From positions 1 to 64,000 of IMG/VR virus record IMGVR_UViG_3300032316_000329: a DNA stretch of 64,000 nucleotides; one strand, given 5' to 3'. The stretch comes from a virus. The position numbers were made by a program, and so were the translations under genes. Every line of letters begins with the position of its first letter. Position 1 is the stretch's first letter. This document shows, piece after piece, positions 57,201-64,000 of the stretch. Below the pieces are notes generated by a model that did not search any database, was not told where the DNA came from, and saw only the letters and a list, made by a program, of their open reading frames with translations.

Positions 57201-58346
57201 TACTATCAAAACTTCTCTTATGTTGTTAAATCAAAAGAATCAATTGATAATTACATCAAGCAGGTTAATGATACGGTTCATCCTTCTGGTACTAAAATAT
57301 TTGGTGAATACCTTTATGAAGATAGTGGAGAGATTGAGAGTTCCGATACAACTGTTTATGATGCTTCTATTATTACTTATTCACAGGCCGTTGGTGTTCT
57401 TGATAACATCTATGTAACAACTGCTGGTGCCTTATATAAGATTGGTGATCCTGCTGTTATCGTGAGTAATACTGGTGCTAATGGCATTGCCATAGTCTCA
57501 CAGGTTATTTCTGGAAATGTTAATAACATTACTGTAACATTCTCCGGTGCTGGATTCCAGGTTAATGATTATATTACATTTGCTAATACAGATGCTATTG
57601 CCAGAGTATCACAGGTTAATAGAACGGGATCTTACCATCCTAATTCTTATCCAATGTATTTCACAACAATTAATGTTGAGGCAAATACGCCAATTAATAA
57701 TACAACTTATGCTAATGCCAATTCAGCAGTATCCGATCCAGCTAATACGGCATTCCGGAATGTTATACCAACAACAACTTATTCTAATACTGGCCCGGCA
57801 ACCGTTATCGCCGTTCTATCGGCAGGCAATACAACAAATCTAATTCCTTCACTAGACATCAATTCTAATACATATGTTAGATCACTTGGTATCTTTGGTA
57901 GATTAGAAATTGATGCCGCCGGTCGCGGTTATGCTAATGGTGATGTTATTACACTAACAAATAAAGTTGGTAGTTATGGTTATGGCACCAATGCTTATAT
58001 TTCTAGTGTTAATGCCAATGGTGCTATTATTGCCGTTTATTTTGGAAATACTGCTGGAGAACATAGAGGTGGTGCTGGTTGGGATCAGAACAATCTACCA
58101 ACAGCAACTATTACCTCAGCAAATGGTACAGGTGCTATAATTACTCCTCGTGCTACACTTGGCGACGGTGAAATCTTGGCAATCTCCAATTCTAGTATCG
58201 GCGGTATTCAGAAAATTACTATCCTTAATAGAGGTGATGGTTACATTACAGCACCATCAATTGATTTAACTGGCAGCGGTAATGGCCTCGCCAATGCTTA
58301 TGCTACAATTATTACGAATATTGAAGAAATAGAAGATGTTGTATAA
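54222..58346 (+). CDS. 7: Baseplate wedge protein, gp7-like, with three internal repeats
   Basis: A 1374-residue protein between gp6 and gp8, so in the gp7 position. The N-terminus LVSSQLPEFVRNDHPQFVTF, FLEKYYEFMEQETGA and KDFYRSRGSEKSLRFLLNII is conserved in T4-like phages. After residue 250 come three homologous units of about 265 residues, each holding SGAGF, YANLSS/DPAN, GY-GYG and GDGYxTAP blocks. T4 gp7 is about 1030 residues, so this protein is longer by roughly one repeat. In T4, gp7 organises the wedge. It overlaps gp6 by one base. Confidence 0.75.
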   Translation: MISNNRTSLLVSSQLPEFVRNDHPQFVTFLEKYYEFMEQETGATNQAKIFNDNLNIDLANAQFEKKLYDNYLKLIPKDIIADKKIILKAVKDFYRSRGSEKSLRFLLNIITPKIFIPTSQNTNIIRVKGVYYNNVANSLALSTYVGKTIRGIDSEASANVQSVKSYFDNGVKVNELIVVSVNGRFDPGENVVAFYRENGSYQRIESTLFTGEVESIVVNERFRGSGYRVNTFVNIQSPSGSNANAYISKVTVGNVNNIVVTFSGAGFKTGDFLSFTSGSGLGANAYVFMVSADNKYHPNSYMMISSRINEEANTRISNTKYSNLSSTITDPANTALINVAKTFAYSNVGPVEIVYVANGGSQYVELPTVDISSNTIARALGIAARMEIIDGGLNYAVGDIVRFINVLGGYGFTANANVTSTAANGMITEVKFVPVAGEHTGGAGWATGYYPTLSVDSSTGNGANIILRTTLADGEVLQISNTLIGAIEQFTIVNPGENYLTVPTIDLTNQGDGTAEAIATVRSGVIQWPSRFVANAGFFTAERDAEVYYPKNDVLRASDGKWYVEKTLRIKNTQISNSSNSLYEALEKFKNTLVRGRTSNATAVIEKVNRFYESTTLVDELVISSKKGDFRNGEQIFTFFTEEGQSKYISAELFNGALNTVRITNSGSRYNIGDIVTVTSNTGANANVVISKVSAGNIKSVVVIYSGAGFQVNDYITFASSTGSNANAKVIAVLSNGTVHPNTYNVVGTTIDFEANTVIGNSRYANLSSSIGDPANVAIKNLMSFFAYSNTGPALSIYVVEPGRDYLPPISPNIKANTRINNLGTIGRIEVIDGGELYQANDKIVFKNVPGGYGYGGRANVTNVDITGAITQVRFEYYGSSEKPGGEGWEMDYLPVADINTTYGFGANVVIKCILGDGEELLVSNSSIGAIEELSILNRGDGYVTAPTLDLSNIGDGTAQASATIIEGAYSYPGRYLNDDGQVSSSNYLQNKDYYQNFSYVVKSKESIDNYIKQVNDTVHPSGTKIFGEYLYEDSGEIESSDTTVYDASIITYSQAVGVLDNIYVTTAGALYKIGDPAVIVSNTGANGIAIVSQVISGNVNNITVTFSGAGFQVNDYITFANTDAIARVSQVNRTGSYHPNSYPMYFTTINVEANTPINNTTYANANSAVSDPANTAFRNVIPTTTYSNTGPATVIAVLSAGNTTNLIPSLDINSNTYVRSLGIFGRLEIDAAGRGYANGDVITLTNKVGSYGYGTNAYISSVNANGAIIAVYFGNTAGEHRGGAGWDQNNLPTATITSANGTGAIITPRATLGDGEILAISNSSIGGIQKITILNRGDGYITAPSIDLTGSGNGLANAYATIITNIEEIEDVV
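54981..55784 (+). repeat. gp7-like internal repeat 1
   Basis: First of three homologous coding units of about 800 bases. It starts at NNIVVTFSGAGF and ends at the DGTAEAIATV segment. Boundaries were judged by eye from the protein. Confidence 0.7.
56310..57116 (+). repeat. gp7-like internal repeat 2
   Basis: Second unit, from NIKSVVVIYSGAGF to DGTAQASATI. It shares with unit 3 the segment SGAGFQVNDYITFA. Confidence 0.7.
57516..58310 (+). repeat. gp7-like internal repeat 3
   Basis: Third unit, from NVNNITVTFSGAGF to NGLANAYATI. It resembles unit 1 at its start (VNNI and VTFSGAGF) and in the segment AGEHRGGAGW, which in unit 1 reads AGEHTGGAGW. Confidence 0.7.
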
Positions 58347-58352
58347 AATTGT

Positions 58353-58360
58353 TATAAATA
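58353..58360 (+). promoter_or_regulatory. T4-type late promoter TATAAATA before gp8
   Basis: Exact octamer 25 bases before the gp8 ATG, in a 39-base intergenic region, with AAAGGG as ribosome binding site. Confidence 0.7.
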
Positions 58361-58385
58361 CCATAAATTATTATAAAGGGTAAAA

Positions 58386-59714
58386 ATGTATTCTACTAGC
58401 ACCATTGATCTGAAAATCCTTTCAGCAGAACAATTTAGAGAGTCCGTTTCTGAACCGGCACCAAATACTAAGATTTACTTTGCTTTTGGTAAGAATGATG
58501 CTTGGCGAAATGAACCAACACCAGATGTTGCTAATGGTTCTGTTTCCACAATTTATTCTTTTTGGAAAGGAATGATTGGTGCTAAGAAATTAACCGATCT
58601 CGACATAAGACATGTTATTGAGAGACATAACTGGTCCGCTAATACAGTCTATACCCAATATGATCAGGTAGATCAAAATCTGTATAATCTTGGTATTAAG
58701 TATTATATTATTAATTCTGAGTATAATGTCTATAAGTGTATCAGTAATAACAATGGTGCTAATTCGGTTTTTGAGCCTCTAACAGTCTCAACTAATAATA
58801 CTATTCAGACCGCAGACGGATACATTTGGAAATATATGTATACCGTAAGCGAGTTTGAGAAGCAGAGATTTACAACATCATCTTTTATTCCTGTTAAAAC
58901 TCTAACCGAGGATAATGGATCAAGACAATGGGATGTCCAACGGGCTGCCGTAGACGGTGCTATTCATAAGATTGTTGTTACCAATGGCGGCGCCGGATAT
59001 AAGAATGTATCTAATCTAGTTGTAACCGTTACAGGTGATGGTGTAGGTGCTGCTGCTATTGCTACGATCAATACACAGTCAAATACCGTAAATTCAATTG
59101 TTATGACGAGTATTGGTTCTGGTTATAGAGAAGCAACAGTAACAATTACAGGCGGCGCCGGATCAAATGCTACCGCAAGATCAATTATTTCACCAAAGGG
59201 CGGACATGGTTCTAATCCACTATATGAACTAGGCGGCCATTATCTTTTACTAAATCCTAGATTTCAGAACATTGAGAGTGGTTTTTTCCCTGTTGGTAAT
59301 GAGTTTAGACAGGTTGCTTTAATTTCTGATCCATATGTTTATAATAGTAATACAAATGTTTCCGCTAACCTGATTATTACACAGACGACAGACCTAACAC
59401 TTGTAGGCACCAGTGGCGAGTTTGTTAAAGATGAATGGATTTATCAAGGTAGAAGTCTGGCAGAAGCAACTTTTAAAGGAAAAGTTGTTGAGTGGAATAA
59501 AAATACTGGCATAATTAAACTAAACAATACATTTGGTAGTCCAGCAATTGAAGGTATTGTTGGTGCTAATAGTATTGCTACTCGTTTCGTTTCTTCCATT
59601 AATTATCCGGATTTAGAACCTTATTCAGGTAGATTACTATATATCAATAACATCACTCCAATCATAAGAAGTCGGGCACAAACTGAGGACTTCAAAATCA
59701 TTATTAAGTTTTAA
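58386..59714 (+). CDS. 8: Baseplate wedge protein gp8
   Basis: A 442-residue gp8. IYFAFGKNDAWRNEPTPDVA and FWKGMIGAKKLTDLDIRHVI near the N-terminus and SGRLLYINNITPIIRSRAQT then EDFKIIIKF at the C-terminus correspond to the ends of T4 gp8. It is about 110 residues longer than T4 gp8 (334). The extra material (about 195-270) is the GxGY...TVTGDGVGAAA module shared with gp6 and gp7. Confidence 0.85.
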   Translation: MYSTSTIDLKILSAEQFRESVSEPAPNTKIYFAFGKNDAWRNEPTPDVANGSVSTIYSFWKGMIGAKKLTDLDIRHVIERHNWSANTVYTQYDQVDQNLYNLGIKYYIINSEYNVYKCISNNNGANSVFEPLTVSTNNTIQTADGYIWKYMYTVSEFEKQRFTTSSFIPVKTLTEDNGSRQWDVQRAAVDGAIHKIVVTNGGAGYKNVSNLVVTVTGDGVGAAAIATINTQSNTVNSIVMTSIGSGYREATVTITGGAGSNATARSIISPKGGHGSNPLYELGGHYLLLNPRFQNIESGFFPVGNEFRQVALISDPYVYNSNTNVSANLIITQTTDLTLVGTSGEFVKDEWIYQGRSLAEATFKGKVVEWNKNTGIIKLNNTFGSPAIEGIVGANSIATRFVSSINYPDLEPYSGRLLYINNITPIIRSRAQTEDFKIIIKF

Positions 59715-59725
59715 AGGAAAAATTA

Positions 59726-62700
59726 ATGGCAAGTGCTAATGTCGTAAACACACTAATCGTACCAGCAGCATCTAAAGTTGCTCCATATTATGATGATTTC
59801 GACGAATCCAAAAACTTTTATCGTGTTTTATTTCGTCCAGGTTATGCGGTACAGGCCCGTGAATTAACTCAGTTACAGACTATTTTACAAAACCAGATTG
59901 AAAGATTTGGTCGTCATGTGTTTGTTAATGGATCATCTGTTATTGGTGGAAAACTTGATATTTCTGACATCACTACATTAAATGTTGATATTCAATATGC
60001 CAATTCTGATGTTGATATTGCATCCTTTAAAGATAAAACAATTACCTATTCTTCAGGAAATACAGATATTCAAGCTAGAGTCATTCAGACCTCACCATCC
60101 GTTAATGGTTCACCAGCTTGCCTTCATGTTAAGTATATTACAGGTTCAGAGTTTAGTAACGGCGCCACTATTATAACAACAACCGGCGGCCATTATGCTA
60201 ATCTATCATCCAATGCCAATATGTCGTCAAATGGTTCCATTGCGTTCATTTACGATTCCATTTATTTTATGCAAGGATTTTTTATTAAAGTTCCTAAACA
60301 ATCTGTTGTTGTTTCTAAACACAATCGTTTAGCTAATTCTAAAGTAGGTCTTGAAGTTGTTGATGACATTCTAACAGAATATAATGATGCATCACTACTT
60401 GATCCTGCACAGGAATCATCCAACTATCAGGCACCAGGTGCCACTCGTTACCAGGTTAGTCTAAATCTTGCTAATAGAAGTTTAGACAGTGTTGATGATG
60501 AAAAGTGGATTGAGGTTGCACGCCTTAATAACGGTATCATCACTAAACTACAATCAACTCCAATGTATTCAGAGATTGAGGAAGTTCTTGCTCGTAGAAC
60601 TTATGATGAATCTGGCAACTATATTGTTCGTCCATTTAAAACTCGTATTGACTCAGGAATTACCGATCCTGCAAACAATTTTACACTTGTTGTTTCACCT
60701 GGTAAAGCATATGTTTATGGTTTTGAATGTGAAAACCAGGCAGCAACTTTACTTAATCTACCAAGAGCAAGAAGCACCAGAAGTAGGTCGGATTATAATA
60801 TCCGTGTAAATTACGGTAATTATGTTATTGTGGATCATCTACAAGGGACCTTTGATACTGCCGGCCAAGGTATTGTTGATCTACATTGTGTTGATACTGC
60901 TAATGTTGTTACATCATCAAACGCAGGATATTATTCAACTAAAATTGGTACCGCTAGACTCAGAGACCTTAATTTCTATGGTGGATCATCCAACACGACC
61001 ACTAGACAATATGAACTTTATTTCTATGATAATAAGTTTAATGTTATTACAGATAATGCCGCATCAACAGCAAATAGTACCTCTGAGATTGTTCTAGGTA
61101 CCGCTAATTCATCACTAGCTAATGACGCATACACAGGAGCTTATATTAAGGTTACTGCCGGTCCTGCGTCTGGTGATCTAAGACTTATTACCGATTATGA
61201 CGGAGCAAACAAGAGAGCAAATGTTGCTCTACCATTCTCTGCTACAACAACATCGGCATCCCGTTATGAATTAAGATTTGATATTACAGATGTTGATGGT
61301 TTCGTTCAATGGACTACATTTACCGGTGGAGCATCTTCTAATGCTGCTGCCACTATTGATATGCTTAATAAGGATGATGGTACATTAAACGGTAACACAT
61401 TCATTTCAGAAGCCACATTTGGTGATAGTTTCTATCAGTTACCATCATCATATATTGCGGGTGTTTCAAATACATCATACATTTATCGTAGAGTTTATAA
61501 TTCTGTTACATTCTCTTCTGGTAATGCTACTATCACATCCGCCAGTAACGAACAGTTTGAAGGTGAAACAACCACCTCAAATACATCATCAACAATTATG
61601 GATAATTTCCTTGTTATTGTTACCAACCCAACAGGATCAGCAAGAACAGTCGGCGACCAGGTTAAAATTACTGCTACTGTTAATACAACCACACCAGAAA
61701 CATCCGTTCTTCGTACCGGCAATACATCTGAATCATTTACTGCCACAGTTTATTCAAAGATGTATATTAATAATCCATCACCTAGAACAAAGACACTTGT
61801 TTCTTCTAATACTTTTGTATTTTCTTCTTCGTCACCTTCAGCACAAATTAATGGTCCTACAGGGTCAAATACAAAAGTATATCTTGCATCTGCTCAGGTT
61901 GTTATTAAGAATCCTTCTAAAAGTAATGAAAGTTTATATATTTCCGATGTGCAGGCGGTTAAGAAGGTTTATTATTCTCCATCTGAACCTTCTGTCGGTC
62001 AAACCCTGACCGGCCTTGAAGATGTTACAAATAAATTTACTGTTGATAGAGGACACCGTGCTGAATGGTACGATCACGCCTCTGTTAAAGTTAAAGCAGG
62101 ATTCAATCTTCCTCAAGGTCATTATATTGTCTGCTGCCGTTATTATTCACATTCTGCCGATTCAGGATTCTTTGCGGTAAATTCTTATCAAAACTTGAAT
62201 ACAATTATCTTAGAAGATAACATTCCAATTGATACAGGATATGCAAACATTCCTGTTGTTAATGGCACTAGAATGTCGGATATAATTGATTTTAGACCGT
62301 CAAGACCAAGTGCCTCAGGTACATCTAATTGGAACTTCTCTTTTGCTAGAGTTCCAATTGCAACCACAAACTTTAACTGCGATTTCTCTTATTATCGTGA
62401 AAGAAGAGATATTGTTGTTATGACTGTTAATGATGAACTTAAACTTATTCAAGGTGATTCAACGGGTAATTTTTTCCCAGAAACGCCAGCTAGAAGTTTA
62501 TTGCTTCATAAGATTAGAGTATTACCATATACAATTTCCAGGAACGATGTTTTTGTTGAATCTCTGGATCATCGTCGTTATACGATGGCAGATATCGGTG
62601 CTATTGATCGCCGTCTAAAGTCCATGGAGTATAATGTTGCTCTAAACTTCCTAGAAAAGAACGCACAAGGATTGGTTATTAAAGATGTTAATGGCCTTGA

Positions 62701-64000
62701 TAGATCAAAGTATGGTATTCTTGCCGAGGACTTTTCTAGCCATCTACTAGGGGATACCAACAATCCTGATTATTCGTGTGCTGTTGATGTTAATGGAACA
62801 TATTCACCAACTGGTGGTATTATGATGCCGCGAGTTATCAGCAATCTTGTTAAGCTAGATGCTAATAACGAATCAGCAGTTGGATTGAGCGTATCAGATG
62901 ATAAAGTAATGCTTGCTTATAAAACAACACCTGCTATCGTCCAAGATAAGGCAACAAAATCTGTCCCTGTTGCTGATTATCTATTTGGTGATTTCAGAGG
63001 CCAGATCATTACAACTCCAGAACAAGATATCTGGAAAGATATTACAACCCTACCACCAGAGGTTGCTTCTATTCCAAAACCTGTAATGCAGTTTGATATC
63101 ACTATGACTGAAATTACAAATATCACTAATAATCAGACTAACACAACAAATATTAAAAAAGAGATCACTAATGTTCATCCATCAAATACAATAACTATTA
63201 TTGAAAGATCAGATCCGCCACCTCCACCACCAACAACAACAACTTATGATAAGTTACTATTAACATTTACCAATGGATTTGCTAAACTAGGTCAGTTGAA
63301 GTGGAGGTATTTTGGTAAGGATCTACATCAAACATTTGGAGATCCTACAAGAGATTACTTTATTACAACTGTTTTAACACCACATCAAATTTGGGAGACA
63401 GGTGAATTTTATGGTGATTATGGTGCTTCCGATGTAGATGGTTCCGGTCGTGTTAATACTACTGCATTAAATACTTTACAACTTTATGCTTTGACTAGAA
63501 AAGGAATTGATGCAGTCGGATTTCCTATCGGTTCAGGTGCTCTATCCGTTTCGGACCAGAGAATTGAATTTATTTTTGATGTTTATAGTGCCATTCTTAA
63601 CAGACCTCCGGATTTCCCTGGCCTCTGTTTCTGGTGCATAAAAAGCGCACATTTTAAATGGTCGGAACAGCAAACAAGAGAAGCAATGAATACAGCGGCT
63701 ATTCAGAATAATGAGTTAGGTTCCGGTATGGATCCTAATTTAACAGCTGTATTAACGCCTATTTATATTATAGGTGATGATTTAAATGCGGCTCTTGTAG
63801 GTAGTCAATCTGTAAGAGGAACTGGCGATGTTCTAAATTATGAGACAATGAAAACACCAGATGGTAGAACAGCGGTTGCAGCGAGAACACCGGAAAGTAT
63901 GATTAGGTCTTTCTATGAAACATATCTGGGAAGAGACGCGGAAGAAGGCGGATTGGGATTCTGGATGGGACAGTATAATGATTGGGTTAAGCAATATGGT
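59726..64000 (+). CDS. Tail/baseplate structural protein with DUF4815 and DUF4214 domains (partial)
   Basis: Open to the window end: at least 1425 residues, C-terminus missing. The N-terminus (VAPYYDDFDESKNFYRVLFR, then PGYAVQARELTQLQTILQNQ) is that of DUF4815 structural proteins, typical of T4-like phages after gp8. The middle is beta-rich with Pro-rich (PPPPPPTTTT) and Asn-rich parts. Near the end, FIFDVYSAILNRPPDFPGLC and SFYETYLGRDAEEGGLGFW are two DUF4214-like units, a domain known from surface-layer, RTX and adhesin proteins. It probably forms part of the peripheral baseplate or tail fibre that contacts the host. Start at 59726 follows AAAGGA. Confidence 0.75.
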   Translation, partial: MASANVVNTLIVPAASKVAPYYDDFDESKNFYRVLFRPGYAVQARELTQLQTILQNQIERFGRHVFVNGSSVIGGKLDISDITTLNVDIQYANSDVDIASFKDKTITYSSGNTDIQARVIQTSPSVNGSPACLHVKYITGSEFSNGATIITTTGGHYANLSSNANMSSNGSIAFIYDSIYFMQGFFIKVPKQSVVVSKHNRLANSKVGLEVVDDILTEYNDASLLDPAQESSNYQAPGATRYQVSLNLANRSLDSVDDEKWIEVARLNNGIITKLQSTPMYSEIEEVLARRTYDESGNYIVRPFKTRIDSGITDPANNFTLVVSPGKAYVYGFECENQAATLLNLPRARSTRSRSDYNIRVNYGNYVIVDHLQGTFDTAGQGIVDLHCVDTANVVTSSNAGYYSTKIGTARLRDLNFYGGSSNTTTRQYELYFYDNKFNVITDNAASTANSTSEIVLGTANSSLANDAYTGAYIKVTAGPASGDLRLITDYDGANKRANVALPFSATTTSASRYELRFDITDVDGFVQWTTFTGGASSNAAATIDMLNKDDGTLNGNTFISEATFGDSFYQLPSSYIAGVSNTSYIYRRVYNSVTFSSGNATITSASNEQFEGETTTSNTSSTIMDNFLVIVTNPTGSARTVGDQVKITATVNTTTPETSVLRTGNTSESFTATVYSKMYINNPSPRTKTLVSSNTFVFSSSSPSAQINGPTGSNTKVYLASAQVVIKNPSKSNESLYISDVQAVKKVYYSPSEPSVGQTLTGLEDVTNKFTVDRGHRAEWYDHASVKVKAGFNLPQGHYIVCCRYYSHSADSGFFAVNSYQNLNTIILEDNIPIDTGYANIPVVNGTRMSDIIDFRPSRPSASGTSNWNFSFARVPIATTNFNCDFSYYRERRDIVVMTVNDELKLIQGDSTGNFFPETPARSLLLHKIRVLPYTISRNDVFVESLDHRRYTMADIGAIDRRLKSMEYNVALNFLEKNAQGLVIKDVNGLDRSKYGILAEDFSSHLLGDTNNPDYSCAVDVNGTYSPTGGIMMPRVISNLVKLDANNESAVGLSVSDDKVMLAYKTTPAIVQDKATKSVPVADYLFGDFRGQIITTPEQDIWKDITTLPPEVASIPKPVMQFDITMTEITNITNNQTNTTNIKKEITNVHPSNTITIIERSDPPPPPPTTTTYDKLLLTFTNGFAKLGQLKWRYFGKDLHQTFGDPTRDYFITTVLTPHQIWETGEFYGDYGASDVDGSGRVNTTALNTLQLYALTRKGIDAVGFPIGSGALSVSDQRIEFIFDVYSAILNRPPDFPGLCFWCIKSAHFKWSEQQTREAMNTAAIQNNELGSGMDPNLTAVLTPIYIIGDDLNAALVGSQSVRGTGDVLNYETMKTPDGRTAVAARTPESMIRSFYETYLGRDAEEGGLGFWMGQYNDWVKQYG

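Noticed and set aside
61419-62009. Long Leu/His/Gln-rich open frame on the plus strand inside the tail protein gene
   Set aside because: It is a shifted frame of the DUF4815 protein. The composition (Leu, His, Gln, Ile runs) is typical of a shadow frame and there is no ribosome binding site.
1-64000. tRNA genes
   Set aside because: I looked for T-loop GGTTCGA-like motifs with paired acceptor stems; the only clear hit (about 18465) lies inside the ribonucleotide reductase coding sequence and does not fold. A tRNA search program would be decisive.

Overview
The window is a segment of a large T4-superfamily myovirus genome (AT-rich, densely packed, frequent ATGA and TAATG gene overlaps). Recognisable T4-type core genes include a gp61-like primase, RNase H, gp33, gp59, gp32, and the baseplate set gp26, gp48, gp4, gp53, gp27, gp5, gp25, gp6, gp7 and gp8. 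gp32 and gp33 look like the cyanophage/rhizobiophage branch rather than coliphage T4; for example, gp32 has no zinc-binding cysteine cluster. The host is probably an alphaproteobacterium. The main reason is a circularly permuted (two-piece, alphaproteobacterial-type) tmRNA gene at about 37.38-37.63 kb. The PlcP/Agt-like gene pair and the cobalamin-dependent ribonucleotide reductase fit this but do not prove it.

Layout. 0-2.1 kb: three exported proteins, one an M15-like peptidase, then a zinc-binding protein and a Dps-like protein. 2.1-4.8 kb: dCMP deaminase-like protein, Dam methylase and a possible nuclease. 4.8-13.6 kb: a block of probable capsid-internal proteins. Three begin with a T4-like capsid-targeting motif ending in (L/I)xE, and others carry repeated (I/L)xE prohead-protease-like sites. 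Several look like nucleic-acid end-processing enzymes (KxDG nucleotidyltransferase, HAD phosphatase, P-loop kinase fused to a nucleotidylyltransferase and an HExxH domain). 14.5-16 kb: lysis cassette (GH19 endolysin, holin, spanin-like protein). 16-28.9 kb: replication and nucleotide metabolism (primase, ThyX, class II RNR, glutaredoxin, RNase H, SprT-like protein). Inserted here are an L,D-transpeptidase, a PlcP/Agt-like lipid-remodelling pair behind a candidate Pho box, and a restriction/methylation-like pair with its own sigma70 promoter. 28.9-33.9 kb: many small early genes interspersed with four related stem-loop/promoter cassettes (PeSL-like). 34-39.9 kb: PhoH, a virion protein, a Cas4/RecB-like nuclease, the tmRNA, gp33, gp59 and gp32. 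39.9-45.35 kb: a minus-strand baseplate-hub operon ending in a 1034-residue protein with three peptidoglycan-active domains. 45.4-64 kb: plus-strand baseplate hub and wedge genes, finishing in a DUF4815/DUF4214 tail protein that runs off the window.

Regulation. Two promoter classes are visible. Near-consensus sigma70 promoters (TTGACA, 16-17 bases, TATAAT) precede early genes. T4-type late elements, TATAAATA and a CTAAATA variant often overlapping the preceding stop codon, precede virion genes. gp33, the late-transcription co-activator, is present. The most notable items are the permuted tmRNA, the Pho-box/PlcP/Agt unit, the capsid-targeted repair-like enzyme set, and the triple-domain cell-wall protein of the baseplate. 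All functional assignments come from reading motifs by eye; no database search was run.
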